Shown: positions 1 to 9,650 of the stretch, piece by piece | Numbering within the stretch: position 1 is the stretch's first letter | Layout of the letters: each line of letters opens with the position of its first letter | Source of the DNA: Vulcanisaeta distributa JCM 11217 | Lineage (GTDB): Archaea > Thermoproteota > Thermoprotei > Thermoproteales > Thermocladiaceae | Assembly: GCF_001316005.1 (NCBI RefSeq) | Contig: NZ_BBBJ01000009.1 | Coordinates: 55,780-119,779 of the forward strand | DNA length: 64,000 nt | Reading direction: 5' to 3' | Made by a program: the position numbers and the translations under genes | Notes under the pieces: generated by a model | Databases searched by the model: none | Told to the model about the DNA's origin: nothing | What the model saw: the letters and a program-made list of their open reading frames with translations, nothing else

Positions 1-63
1 ATCGCTATCGTTAATACTCCAAGGTATCACCCGTAGGAGTAGGTCATTAATTGGGTGGTCTTA

Positions 64-539
64 GTGGCAAGTGAATTGCATTATAGTGCTCATTTACAAT
101 AAGTAAGTCGCCTAATGAGGTCCTTAGCTTCATAACTGATTTACCTAGGGCTATAACCTGCATATCAAACATCATTAATTACGAGGTGCTTAGTAAGGAT
201 AGGGTTAGGGCCAGGTTTAGGGTTGATTTGGGTAATGAAGTCCCCCCCATTGCTGAGTTAAGGAGAATAACCACAGATGCAATTATTGAATTAATTAATC
301 AATCGGGGGGGAATGAGGTTGGGTACAGGGTTGATGGCAGGGCCGCGGGTAGCGCAATAAGCGTCTCGTTGACTATAAAGGTTAATGATTTGGGTAATGG
401 TTCTCAGGTTTACTGGGACGCCACGGCAAGTCTAGGTAGGCTACTTCAGATGATGAGTAGGTTTGTTAACATAGACTCACTGGTTAAGAGGATTTCCGAG
501 GATACTATTCACGGATTTATAGAATGCCTATTAAAGTAA
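64..539 (+). CDS. CoxG/SRPBCC-like protein, frameshifted near its start
   Basis: The protein resembles the CoxG (carbon monoxide dehydrogenase subunit G) branch of the SRPBCC hydrophobic-ligand-binding fold. An N-terminal SPNEVLSFITDL helix is followed by a strand containing VRARFRVDLG, and then by a long strand pair and a C-terminal helix ending in FIECLLK. An uninterrupted frame starts only at a GTG at 186. Family length and an upstream stretch that reads well in the same frame suggest a GTG start at 64 and one lost A near position 107 (two A where three are needed). A Pro-Pro at C7 (about 242) and a Gly-Gly at G7 (about 305) may each contain one artefactual residue. No cox genes lie nearby, so a role in CO dehydrogenase maturation is not supported; the ligand is unknown. 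Confidence 0.5.
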
Positions 540-589
540 GTAGTTTATGTATCTCGTAAACTTAAAAGTAGATAATAGGAACTTAACTC

Positions 590-1429
590 ATGACTCAGAG
601 GGTTGAGGATAGGATTTCATTGAGTACGGGCGTTAATGCGTATTACAGGTGTTGGTTGGCTGATAAGCCGTTGGGTCTTGTAATTGGGGGGGTTCATGGC
701 TTCGCAGAACACAGCGGTAGGTATGGTGATTTCGGTAATTACCTATCGAGTAACGGATACTCTCTATGCATGCAGGACCTGAGGGGGGGTCATGGATTGA
801 CGGCGAGCCCTAGGGATCTTGGTTACGTGGATAGCTTCGATCTATTCCTAAATGACCTTGAGGAATTCATAGAACTAATGCTTAAGAGGACGGGCTTCAA
901 CTCGGCATTTCTATTTGGCCACTCAATGGGTGGCTTAATAGTGCTTCATTACCTGGGAAGGATTGGTAAGGGAATCCACGCCGCAGTGACGAGCGGCGCA
1001 GCTGCGATAGTCAATGTTAGCGCAGGTTCCTGGTTCATGCTATCACTACTTAATACATTATCACCAAGGTATAGATTAAACTTACCGATAAATCCTGAGC
1101 TCCTTACTCACGATAAGAAGGTAGTGGAGGAGTACGTAAATGACCCACTCGTCTTTAAGAAGCCAACGGTCAGGATACTATACGAGCTCGTTAAGGCATC
1201 GAGGAGTGTTTGGAAGTATGTTGATAACATATCGGTACCCATAATGATGATGCATGGTGGCGAGGATAAGGTGGTACCACTAAGGGCCACCCAGGAGGTA
1301 TTCAGTAAATTAAGGATTAATGATAAGGTGATGAGGATCTACGATGGTATGTACCACGAAATACTAAATGAATTGAACAGGGAGGTTGTTTACAAGGATG
1401 TGCTAAACTGGTTGAAAGCCCATACTTAA
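590..1429 (+). CDS. Alpha/beta hydrolase, monoacylglycerol-lipase type
   Basis: Serine hydrolase of the lysophospholipase/monoacylglycerol lipase group, probably cleaving lipid esters in the cytoplasm. Visible landmarks are the oxyanion region VHGFAEHSGRY (residues about 34-44), a DLRG(G)HG motif (about 64), the nucleophile elbow GHSMGG (Ser about 109), the acid in HGGEDKVVP (Asp about 224) and the catalytic His in MYHEILNE (about 254). The family motif is DLRGHG; the extra Gly comes from a G7 run at about 783, and another G7 at about 686 lengthens the oxyanion loop. The length of 279 residues is normal. A TATA-like ACTTAAAAG about 25 bases upstream of the ATG fits a very short leader. The 3' end overlaps the convergent oxidoreductase gene by 27 bases. 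Confidence 0.85.
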   Translation: MTQRVEDRISLSTGVNAYYRCWLADKPLGLVIGGVHGFAEHSGRYGDFGNYLSSNGYSLCMQDLRGGHGLTASPRDLGYVDSFDLFLNDLEEFIELMLKRTGFNSAFLFGHSMGGLIVLHYLGRIGKGIHAAVTSGAAAIVNVSAGSWFMLSLLNTLSPRYRLNLPINPELLTHDKKVVEEYVNDPLVFKKPTVRILYELVKASRSVWKYVDNISVPIMMMHGGEDKVVPLRATQEVFSKLRINDKVMRIYDGMYHEILNELNREVVYKDVLNWLKAHT

Positions 1430-2398
1430 CTCACCGCAGCTTTTATACGCGTCTAATACGGCCTTTAAATCACGTAGTGCAATCTCAGGTGGCATTGGGA
1501 CATCGGTATTATTAAGCACTGATTGAATGAAGAGCTCAATTTCCCTCTCAACAGTATTAACCTTCTCAATAACTACCTCATCCTGCTTACCGTCAATGCT
1601 CATTAATAAATCACCGTACGGCTTACCAGGAACTCGACTACCTGGGTCCTCCGTTATGAAGCCGTGCTCGCCGTAAATCTCAAAGGCCGGTGCCCTATCA
1701 CCACCTGGTGACGACCAGGAATAAAGCAGGACACCCACAGCGCCACTCCTGAACCTAAATATTGATGCACTAATATCCTCACCCTCAAGTCCAGCAAAGC
1801 CGTGCGCACATACCGATTTAACCTCCGTATAATCACCACCAAGGTTTAACAAAGTATCAACATAGTGAATACCACCATCGATAAGCGCACCACCACCCAT
1901 TAACTCCCTAATCCTCCTCCAACCACCTGGCGAGTTATACTGAAGCTTCCTAACTATTATCATTGAGACCCTGCCCAATTGCCTCATTAGCTCCCTGGCC
2001 TTCCATACCGATGGATCAAAGTAGTGATTCTCAAGTACCATGAACTTCTTACCATTTGACTTGGCAACGTTTATTACGTTCATGGCCTCCTCCACAGTCC
2101 TTGCTATTGGCTTCTCAAGCATCACGTGTTTACCAGCCTCGAGAGCCGCTATGCTCATGGGCATGTGAGCATCGTGGCTAACCACAAGGTCTACTATATC
2201 CACGTCAGACCTAAGTACATCACTATACCTCGTGAAGTAGCCATTAGCGCTATACTTTCTATAACAGTCCCTTGCGTACTCCTCAGTCCTACTAAACACG
2301 TAAACTTCCAGCCCATACTTATCACGAAGTTTTGATAGCGCATTTAAGTGAACCTGACCAAATCCTCTACACCCAACAACCGCAATTTTAAGTGGCAT
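1403..2398 (-). CDS. Gfo/Idh/MocA family oxidoreductase
   Basis: NAD(P)-dependent dehydrogenase of the glucose-fructose/inositol oxidoreductase family, cytosolic. An N-terminal Rossmann motif (AVVGCRGFGQVHLNAL, residues about 6-21) binds the nucleotide. EKPIARTVEEAM (about 96) carries the conserved EKP, and GGGALIDGGIHYVDTLLNLGG (about 168) carries the Asp-x-x-x-His substrate and catalytic pair. It has 331 residues with no break, one of the few long genes here without a G7 run. The substrate, probably a sugar or polyol, cannot be told from the sequence. It is tail-to-tail with the lipase and is followed upstream by the flavin reductase-like gene on the same strand. Confidence 0.85.
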   Translation of the reverse strand: MPLKIAVVGCRGFGQVHLNALSKLRDKYGLEVYVFSRTEEYARDCYRKYSANGYFTRYSDVLRSDVDIVDLVVSHDAHMPMSIAALEAGKHVMLEKPIARTVEEAMNVINVAKSNGKKFMVLENHYFDPSVWKARELMRQLGRVSMIIVRKLQYNSPGGWRRIRELMGGGALIDGGIHYVDTLLNLGGDYTEVKSVCAHGFAGLEGEDISASIFRFRSGAVGVLLYSWSSPGGDRAPAFEIYGEHGFITEDPGSRVPGKPYGDLLMSIDGKQDEVVIEKVNTVEREIELFIQSVLNNTDVPMPPEIALRDLKAVLDAYKSCGELSMGFQPV

Positions 2399-2420
2399 TC
2401 GCTACAACGTTAATGCCATC

Positions 2421-3068
2421 TTATTTAAGGGATTTCTTGGCAAACACTTTCCTCGGATCAACCCTGTGAAATACCCTGCCAGCCCCCCCATGGAGTGGTA
2501 TGTTTGTCTTGCTGAAGTCTATGCTCCACTCATCGGCAATCCCAGGTTTCACCTTAACCTTTAACACCTCAAAGACAAAGAGCGTACTTTCACCAACATC
2601 TAGCCTATTCATAACCCTCACCTCATACACGGCAATTGCATCCCTCCAGGTCGGTGCCTTAACAATATCACTCGGTATTAGCTGTACCTTAAATTCCCTT
2701 ATCTTATCCACGTCCCTACCTGAGACGGAACCAAGTTGATAAATTAAGTCGACATGCTCAATGCTCGGCACATTAATCGTGGCCTCAGGGTGGTAATTAA
2801 GGCATTGATACGTGAATGTCTCCCTATAAACAGCCACACCAATCGTTGGTGGCTCCTCTGATATTGGTAAATTCCAGCTGGCGGGCATTATATTCACCCT
2901 ATCACCTGGACATAACGTAACCAGTAGGATTGTTGGTCTTGGATGTAGAAGCCTGTAGAATACGCCATTGTATTCTATGAATGACACGCATAGAGAGTCC
3001 ACGGTACTTAAAAACCTAGTTCCTCGTTCTCTAGCAATATTACTTACATATTTTCTATACATTATCAA
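2421..3068 (-). CDS. Flavin reductase-like (FMN-binding split-barrel) protein
   Basis: Belongs to the flavin reductase-like FMN-binding split-barrel family. The sequence VTLCPGDRVNIMPASWNLPISEEPPTIG, here cited by its position at about residues 50-77, matches the family core of flavin-phosphate contacts. It is followed by ATINVPS and a C-terminal VKVKPG strand. The annotated 215-residue start adds about 35 residues before the fold, so initiation may be internal, close to the LLHPRPT segment. A Gly-Gly at C7 (about 2484) may hold one extra Gly. The partner, such as a flavin-dependent oxygenase or a stand-alone reductase, is not evident from the neighbours. Confidence 0.65.
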   Translation of the reverse strand: MIMYRKYVSNIARERGTRFLSTVDSLCVSFIEYNGVFYRLLHPRPTILLVTLCPGDRVNIMPASWNLPISEEPPTIGVAVYRETFTYQCLNYHPEATINVPSIEHVDLIYQLGSVSGRDVDKIREFKVQLIPSDIVKAPTWRDAIAVYEVRVMNRLDVGESTLFVFEVLKVKVKPGIADEWSIDFSKTNIPLHGGAGRVFHRVDPRKVFAKKSLK

Positions 3069-3114
3069 TTATTGTAAGTATATGATAATTTTATTTCGTA
3101 GAGCCAAGTGATAG

Positions 3115-3750
3115 TTGATGTATGATTACGTAATTAACTGCGGAAGAATCAATGAGGACTCACTGGTCGGCTCATCGATTAAGGAGGTCATTAATTGGGC
3201 AGTGAGTAAGGTCATGGGTAATGAGAGGGCATTGGTCATAATGGGTGAGTCAGGTAGTGGTAAAACCACGGCATTGCTAGCAATAATGAATAGGTTGAGG
3301 AGGTTGAGAATACCTGTGGCCTACGTAAATACGTATAATGAGCTTGGACTTAGGTCTGTAAAATTCGTTGATTGCCATAATGACCCAGGTGCAAGAGTCC
3401 TTCTAATTGACGACATCGACGCCGTATTCACAGTGCCTAGAATGGCTCAGGGCTTTATTAATAAGGTTCTTGAATTTAATGGTACGGTAATTACCACATT
3501 AACGATACCACTACTTGTGGGTAATGACCTGGAGATACTCGAACCATTAATAAAGTTCCTGCACTCTGCGCAGAGGGTGTTTATTGAGTATCGTGATGAG
3601 GACTTAAGGGTCTTTGCCCAGAGAATTGGTATTAACTATGTGAGACCTGCTATGAAAACGCCGGGCATGGTGCTAAGGAACTTCAGGAAAATGGGTAATA
3701 GCGAATCGACAATTAATAACGTGCTTAATGATAACGACGTAGTACTATAG
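3115..3750 (+). CDS. Small P-loop ATPase (AAA/ORC-like core)
   Basis: A 211-residue nucleoside triphosphatase with Walker A MGESGSGKTT (residues about 42-51) and Walker B VLLIDDID (about 93-100), followed by a sensor-1-like strand TVITTLTIP. The arrangement resembles a minimal AAA/STAND ATP-binding core without a recognisable effector domain. Start may be TTG 3115 or the ATG three bases later. It converges on the next gene, overlapping by six bases. I do not recognise a specific function; a DNA-associated or regulatory ATPase is a guess. Confidence 0.6.
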   Translation: MMYDYVINCGRINEDSLVGSSIKEVINWAVSKVMGNERALVIMGESGSGKTTALLAIMNRLRRLRIPVAYVNTYNELGLRSVKFVDCHNDPGARVLLIDDIDAVFTVPRMAQGFINKVLEFNGTVITTLTIPLLVGNDLEILEPLIKFLHSAQRVFIEYRDEDLRVFAQRIGINYVRPAMKTPGMVLRNFRKMGNSESTINNVLNDNDVVL

Positions 3751-4688
3751 GATTCCGCGGAACTCATCCCTAGTTCTCTCAATGAGTAATTCCGAGCAAT
3801 CAAGTATGTTTGTGCTACCCAGGTCTATTAGGTTTATGCCAATACCATTTATCTTGAAGATCTCAGGGTCAATCCAAGTTATTTTAAGGAGGTTAGGATT
3901 AATACTGCCTTGGATTGTTGATGCTGTGAGTGCGTGCTCGCCATTTATCGAATACTCAATAATACTATCCCTCTCATCAAACTTAACGTCAAAATACTCA
4001 CTGAGGGTGTTAAGATCCTCCCTCAATACATAGGCTTTGATGTATGTATCACTCAACTTATTATTGCTTATCAAATACTCAGCAGCGTCAGCGTTTGTTG
4101 GGACCCTATTCAAGCCCTTAGTTAGTAGATATATGTACGTGTCAGCGAGAGTGTCTAACCCAAATGTGTCGGGTTTAATACAAAGTATATTGGCAGCGCT
4201 ATCAGGCTCTCCACCACTATGTTCGTTGGGTTTTCAAACACTTTCTCGAGGGGGGGCATTAACGATTCGCTATCAATACTCCTTACCCTAACATCAATAC
4301 CGTACTTTCTCATTAATGATTTATCGAGATAAGCCACCCTCTCACCCTCACGTATTGACTTATCCTTACACGTCACTGAGAGTACGCCTTCATTTGTGCT
4401 TATTGATATGCAATCATTGAATTCTGCGTATTTAATATTATCAATTGACCAATTATTTATCTTCGCTAAGTCAGCGAGTAGGGCTACGGAATCCTCCGCA
4501 ACTATGTAATCAATGTTCTTACCATCAACCCTATAATCATAGGCATTGTATGGGTATAGGTTGATTATGTCCTCGGTGCTCAGCGACATTATTGAGCCCT
4601 CCTTAATCGCCTTAACTATGAAGGCTTCCTTAACCATGTCCCCCCCAATTATCCTCTTGATCCTTACTAGGATCTCAAGCGCATTCAT
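3745..4688 (-). CDS. Conserved hypothetical protein, frameshifted
   Basis: Two adjacent reading frames (4155-4688 and 3745-4113) join into one protein of about 310 residues if one base missing near 4203 is restored; the bridge then reads SAANILCIKPDTFGLDTLAD. The N-terminal half begins MNALEILVRIKRIIGG and is alpha/beta in character. The C-terminal half carries EYLISNNKLSDTYIKAYVL and an acidic end. No catalytic motif or membrane segment is visible and I do not recognise the family. A G7 run at about 4247 gives a Pro-Pro that may hold one extra residue. It converges with the small ATPase gene. Confidence 0.5.
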
Positions 4689-4811
4689 TTAATTAATGAT
4701 TGAAATTAAAATTTAAAAACTTATCAACTGATTTTAGCCATCACTACGTCAATGCCCAAATCCCTGAACCCAAGTATAACTTATTTAAGTTAATAAATTA
4801 ATTATGCATAC

Positions 4812-5635
4812 GTGGACATCACAACGATTAAGGAATTCCTCAGGGAGAACATCGACAAGCTATACAGCGAGTTTAGCGCCTATGAGCCACTCCTTAGGAT
4901 TACGGCTAATAAAGCCGTAATAATTGGGGACTTGCATGGAGATGTTGATACATTATTACGAATAATGAATAAGTTCCCGCCGGATAATTGGACGTACATA
5001 ATGCTTGGGGATTACGTGGATAGGGGTGAGCATCAAATAGAGACGTTGTACCTCACATTAAGGCTATTTCTCGAGCATAAGGCCGTGGTACTAAGGGTAA
5101 TCATGAATCACCATTAACTAATTACGAATATGGATTCTACATGGAATTGCTGAGGAAATTTGGGCCTTACGATGGTGACTCCATCTATGATAGGTTAAAG
5201 GACGTATTTTCTCAAATGCCCATATCAGCAACCCTGAATGATAAGTACTTCCTAGTCCACGGCGGTTTACCCATAAATAATATTAGCATTGATAATATAG
5301 CCAAACTCCCAAAGCCCGATGAGATACCTAACAATGAAACAACGTTTCAATTACTATGGAATGACCCATCAGACGATATTAAGTATTACGAGCCAAACAT
5401 CCTTAGAGGGCCGGGCACTTACGTTTTTGGACCTGCATTAACGGAGAATTTCCTCAGCAATAGTGGGTTGAAGATGATTATTCGAGGGCATGAATATACG
5501 CCACAGGGTTATAAGTGGAACCATGGAGGTAAGGTGCTCACGGTATTTTCATCTAAAGCTGGTCCATATAGTGGTACGAAACCTCACGTGGCGGTTCTTG
5601 ATAATGATTCATTAAATATTGTTGATGTTTCATAG
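4812..5635 (+). CDS. PPP-family serine/threonine phosphatase, frameshifted
   Basis: Metallophosphoesterase of the PP1/PP2A (PPP) class. The three metal-binding motifs are in order: GDLHGDVDT (residues about 37-45), GDYVDRGEHQ (about 67-76), and RGNHE just across the break. The remaining histidines are in YFLVHGGLP and IIRGHEYTPQGY. The frame is lost at 5095-5097, where three G stand and four would read LRGNHESPLTNYEYG. The second frame continues to 5635, giving about 274 residues, normal for archaeal PP1-arch enzymes. GTG at 4812 is taken as start. It is probably a cytosolic protein phosphatase; no partner kinase lies nearby. Confidence 0.8.
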
Positions 5636-5640
5636 TTATG

Positions 5641-5812
5641 CCGTGCATTGGTTAATGATTAATTGCTCAGTCTGGGGGGGCTTGGCTCAGTCATTGGTCC
5701 TAATCAGAGGTGGTCATCACACGCATTAATTGGTTAATAAGGCTGTTTAAATATTAATTGTCTTAGAATGATTTATAAAGGGGGGGTCTTTCTTCATTAA
5801 TGATGTAAGGCG
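5641..5812. other. Intergenic spacer with two G7 runs
   Basis: About 170 bases between the phosphatase and the TRAM gene. It holds two non-coding G7 runs (5674-5680 and 5780-5786), a TATA-like TTTAAATATTAA at about 5747 and several CTGA/TGATGA-like words on the minus strand. The spacing of those words does not make a convincing C/D-box RNA. No open reading frame of note is present. Confidence 0.4.
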
Positions 5813-6157
5813 GTTACTACGTCCGAGTCCGAAAGACCGAGAAGGAGAAACTTCCAAAGAGGTAGGGGCAGAGGTCCAAGAGGTCCTAAGCCTGTAAATG
5901 TTGGTGATGTGCTGGAGGTAAACATAGTTGAGACGTCCAAGAGGGGTGACGGTATTGCCAGGGTGAAGGGTTTCGTTATCTTCGTGCCCAATACAAAGCC
6001 AGGAGATAAGGTTAAGGTTAAGATAACGAAGATCGGCAGAACATACGCGGTGGCTGAGGTCACGCAGGAGGGAACGCAAACGACGACGCAGGGAGCCACT
6101 GAGGGTACGGAGGAAGAGACTGGAACCGAGGAATTCGAAGAGGAGTCTGAGGAGTAG
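5813..6157 (+). CDS. TRAM-domain RNA-binding protein
   Basis: Small RNA-binding protein with one TRAM (OB-like) domain: VGDVLEVNIVETSKRGDGIA, then GFVIFVPNTKPGDKVKVKI and YAVAEV, about residues 30-80 of the reconstructed protein. Such archaeal TRAM proteins are proposed RNA chaperones. Before the domain is an Arg/Gly-rich tail (RRRRNFQRGRGRGPRG), and after it an acidic Glu/Thr tail. The frame is open from 5813, but no ATG, GTG or TTG occurs between there and 5909, so the true start is unresolved. A single-base error near the ATGATG at about 5800 is likely. Confidence 0.75.
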   Translation, partial: VTTSESERPRRRNFQRGRGRGPRGPKPVNVGDVLEVNIVETSKRGDGIARVKGFVIFVPNTKPGDKVKVKITKIGRTYAVAEVTQEGTQTTTQGATEGTEEETGTEEFEEESEE

Positions 6158-6192
6158 CGCTTTCATTAACTTAGGTTCCTACTGAATTAAAA

Positions 6193-7334
6193 TTATCTGT
6201 GCAGTGTTCTCCTGATTATTATCTCAGGTCCTTTCAGTACTGAGAACTTGATCATGGACATAGGCACTTGGTAATACCAAGTACTTCCTCGCATTATCCT
6301 CTTAATAAGGTTCCTGGTATTTGATATGGAAAATGCACTTACACCAAGCCTTCCCATGACTAAGTGATCAATTCCATAAGTACCCAATGATAAGTAATAA
6401 GCCAATGATAAGTTCCTAATTAATGGTCTAATAACCCCCCAGATAATTATTTGCAAACTCCGCTGGATTACTTGAGTGCCTTAAGGCTAATGCCGCTAAT
6501 GCACCGCTATACATTGCGTAGAAAATGCCCTCGCCAGTGGTTGGGTCAGCAAGTCCAGCCGCATCACCAACCAGGGCTATGCGCTTAGAGACTAATTTAT
6601 CGCGGGCTCTAATCGGTATGGGATGACCACGTACATCCCCCTCTCGTAACCCAAGCTCACCTATATACTTAATTAATTGGGTCTTGTAGTTACCCCAATG
6701 TATTGATCCAATACCAACATCATACTCTCCATTACCCCGCGGAAATACCCATGAGTAACCCCACTTAATCCTCGTCATATCTATTATACACGCATCATTT
6801 AAGTAACTGCCATGCGCTATGGTCATGAATGCCATCGCCGTATTCCTCCTAATATCATTACCCAGTTGCTTCGCTATTACAGAGTTAGCGCCATCAGCGG
6901 CAATCACGTACCTGCCAGTATACGTATTGTTCATACCAACAACATTTACGTACTCTCCATGAACGTTAACCCTAATAACCCTATCAACAAGATACTCAGC
7001 GCCGATTTTTAGGGCATTAGATAGTAAGTAATTATCGAATTCGTCCCTGGAGACCACGCTTATTATTGGCTCATTATCAGTCAGTAGGAAGGAACCAGCA
7101 CTATTAATGACAACCACTCTCCTACATGCATCCCTAATTACGCCATTTAATTCAATACCGAGATTCTTAAGTAGAGTCACAGACTTCTGCGTTAAACCAC
7201 CCCCACAGTTTAACCCTTGGAAATCGAAATCTATCTAATACTAATACCCTCAAGCCAAGCCGTGCGGCTATGTACGCGGCTATCGAACCTGATGGGCCGG
7301 CACCAATCACTATGGCATCATATATATTGACCAT
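6193..7334 (-). CDS. Geranylgeranyl reductase family FAD-dependent oxidoreductase, two frameshifts
   Basis: Flavoprotein of the geranylgeranyl reductase family that saturates isoprenoid chains of archaeal membrane lipids. The ATG at 7334 opens a Rossmann motif (VIGAGPSGSIAAY). It is followed by FPRVKL and, further on, YVIAADGANSVIAKQLG and RIALVGDAAGLADPTTGEGI, the two FAD-contact motifs of the family. The frame breaks at C5 7200-7204 (four needed) and at C6 6435-6440 (five fits). Joined length is about 380 residues, as expected. It is probably transcribed alone, since the next minus-strand gene upstream starts at 8946. Confidence 0.85.
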
Positions 7335-7394
7335 GCCCACCTAAAATGGAATAGGCACTTTTAATTCATAAACCCTCCATTAATTTCCAGACAA

Positions 7395-8946
7395 TCATCT
7401 ACGTGGGATTACTAGTCTGAACCCATACAAAAGAATTGCTAATATGCTGGCTATGTAAAACGTAGTTAGCAATTGATTATTTAATATCAATATTATCATT
7501 ACAGTAATTAGCATTAGAATAATTGATAATTCATGAATTAAGCCCCCCCTTAGGAATGAGTATCTACGGGTCAGGTAGCCCTTTGGTGTTGGTGTCCACT
7601 CCCACTCATCTGTTATTAATGACTCTATTGAGTATATGAGCATTGGAAATGACATCAGCGCCGCAAGTAGGGCTGATTTTGCAGCGTTTACCAGGAAGTC
7701 CCATGCTTTATAACCAATACCGCCGCTGATTAACCATAGTATTATAGTCAGTGGCAATGTGACGATTGCGTTTAGCGCCTCAAGGAGTAGTATTGGTATT
7801 GGTGGGATTAAAACGCCAATTACTGAAAGGACCACGGTTGTAAGTATTGATAATGCGGCAAAGGACATGCTTGGGAATTGAAGCATCCAAAGCACGCCAT
7901 CCACCTTCTCCCATATAGTGGCGTCATTGCTCATGAGTAGTAACCTCAGGTTATGCTTCATATTCCAAATGCTATTAAATAACCACCTACTGAACTGCTT
8001 CTTGAATGCTAGATACGTACTCGGCACCTCACTGTAAACGTCAGAATCGATTAGCCCAACCTTATAACCTCTCGATCTCAATCTTATACTAAGATCAAGG
8101 TCTTCACCTGTGCACTCGCAAAAGCCATTAATTGAATTAAGGACTTCCCTCCAAATCACTAGGTTGTTCCCAGTTATTGCCGGAAAACCACCGCTTAGAA
8201 ATCTACCCCTAATGAAAACTTCATTATACACATCGTACATGAACTTTAGGAGTCTCGAAATAGCATTATCAGTTATGTAGTAGCCCTTCCATACCGCGGT
8301 GACGGCATCATAACCACTTAATAATGCATTAACAGCCTTTAATAAGTAGTCGCTGGGCATTACCGTATCAACATCGAATACGGCGATAACCTCACCCCTT
8401 GCGTACTTAATACCGTAGTTGAGGGCACCACCCTTATAACCCCCTATTAACTGCCCTATGTATTATCCTGGCATTTATGCCCAACCTACTCGCAATGGGC
8501 ATTATTATCTTCGTAAGGCTGTTTACATAGTACTCAGGGTCATCACTTATAAATAACACCTCAAGTAGTTCCCTAGGGTAGTTTAGCGATGCTATGGTTC
8601 GTAGACTTCGTTCTATGGTTAAAGCATCCTCGTTCTTAATGGGTATTAGTATTGATATGAATGGTAAATCACGCAACGACTCACTGAACCTTCCTAACGA
8701 GTTGTTCCCATTATTACGTGCCCTTACGTACCTTAGACTCGTTATGCCATACCTCACTAATACTGCTATTTGTATAAGGCTTAGTATGAGCATGGTTATT
8801 GCTATTACGTACGTTACTGAGAGTATTGCCATTGCTACCGGCGTTAATGGTCTCGTTATTAACCCCCAGGGGTATTGGTTCATTACGTATTGCTGAATTA
8901 ACTCCTTAGTCAATTCCTTAATCTCGATATACTCATTACTACTCAT
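7395..8946 (-). CDS. Membrane-bound family 2 glycosyltransferase, one frameshift
   Basis: Polytopic GT2 glycosyltransferase of about 515 residues. Two N-terminal membrane helices (residues about 35-75) precede the GT-A domain: PFISILIPIKNED, NRGYKGGALNYG, a DVDT-type DXD motif, CEGEDLDLSIRLRSRGYKVG-like TED equivalent (CTGEDLDLSIRLRS) and QFSRWLF (QxxRW). Four or more C-terminal helices follow. The order matches processive or dolichol-linked GT2 enzymes. The frame breaks at C5 8440-8444; four restores NRGYKGGALNY, the family consensus. The product is probably a surface or lipid-linked glycan; the substrate is unknown. Confidence 0.85.
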
Positions 8947-8975
8947 TACGTAATGCCAAGTATTAATTTAGACCC

Positions 8976-9620
8976 TTAATTTGTGTTTCTCTCACTCTCC
9001 ATGAGCTCCTGAAGTTTTAATAATGCGTGTTTATAATCCATGGATAGAACGAGCAATTCGGTATCGCCGTACTTCGTTAATAACCCCCCCTTATCGAGTA
9101 ATTCCCTAATACTGTCTTTAACGTCCTTACCCATTAATAAAGCATAAAGCGCTATTATCCTCTTAGCCTGTGCCGAAACCTCCGCATCAATTAACTCACT
9201 ATAGATCCTGGAGATGCTCTCAGCAAGACTTACTAAGTCCTCAAGTTTGATGTCTCCCATAATCCTTATCTTAGAGCCATCTAGCTCGGCATTTACACCC
9301 CTAATCTGCAGTAGGTCGATTAATAGGTCAATGGGTATCGCAGCGCTAAGCCTAGCCTTACTAAGTATCAACGATACGTCGTAGGCGCGGACGCCGAACT
9401 TACCCCTCATTAACTTAATGTCATTATACACGCGCTTAATCTCCATGGAGTAAAGCTCAACCTCATGAGGCTCACCCTGTATTGAGACCCAGACCCTAAT
9501 CCCACTGCCTGTGTCGTATCGAATCAGCAACTCCCTACTCTTAATCTTGCTAGTGAGCATTTCCATGAATGTCAACGCCTCACTCATGTTACTAAACGTG
9601 AATACAAACTCCCTACGCAC
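8976..9620 (-). CDS. Conserved crenarchaeal protein (DUF2067-like)
   Basis: A 214-residue soluble protein beginning MRREFVFTFSNMSEALTFM, followed by an alternating alpha/beta pattern and a helical C-terminus. Length and N-terminus resemble the archaeal DUF2067 family, whose function is unknown; the assignment is from memory of the pattern. No catalytic motif is visible. A Gly-Gly at C7 (about 9083) may hold one extra Gly. It lies between the CDF transporter and the glycosyltransferase on the same strand, with short gaps. Confidence 0.45.
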   Translation of the reverse strand: MRREFVFTFSNMSEALTFMEMLTSKIKSRELLIRYDTGSGIRVWVSIQGEPHEVELYSMEIKRVYNDIKLMRGKFGVRAYDVSLILSKARLSAAIPIDLLIDLLQIRGVNAELDGSKIRIMGDIKLEDLVSLAESISRIYSELIDAEVSAQAKRIIALYALLMGKDVKDSIRELLDKGGLLTKYGDTELLVLSMDYKHALLKLQELMESERNTN

Positions 9621-9650
9621 TATTGATCACATTATAACTCAGGTAATGGG

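Noticed and set aside
1108..1290. Antisense reading frame inside the lipase gene
   Set aside because: Shadow frame opposite a well-supported gene; no domain and low-complexity Ser/Thr composition.
5641..5760. C/D-box sRNA on the minus strand before the TRAM gene
   Set aside because: GTGATGA and CTGA words occur, but the first guide would be only six bases and the second box C is too degenerate.
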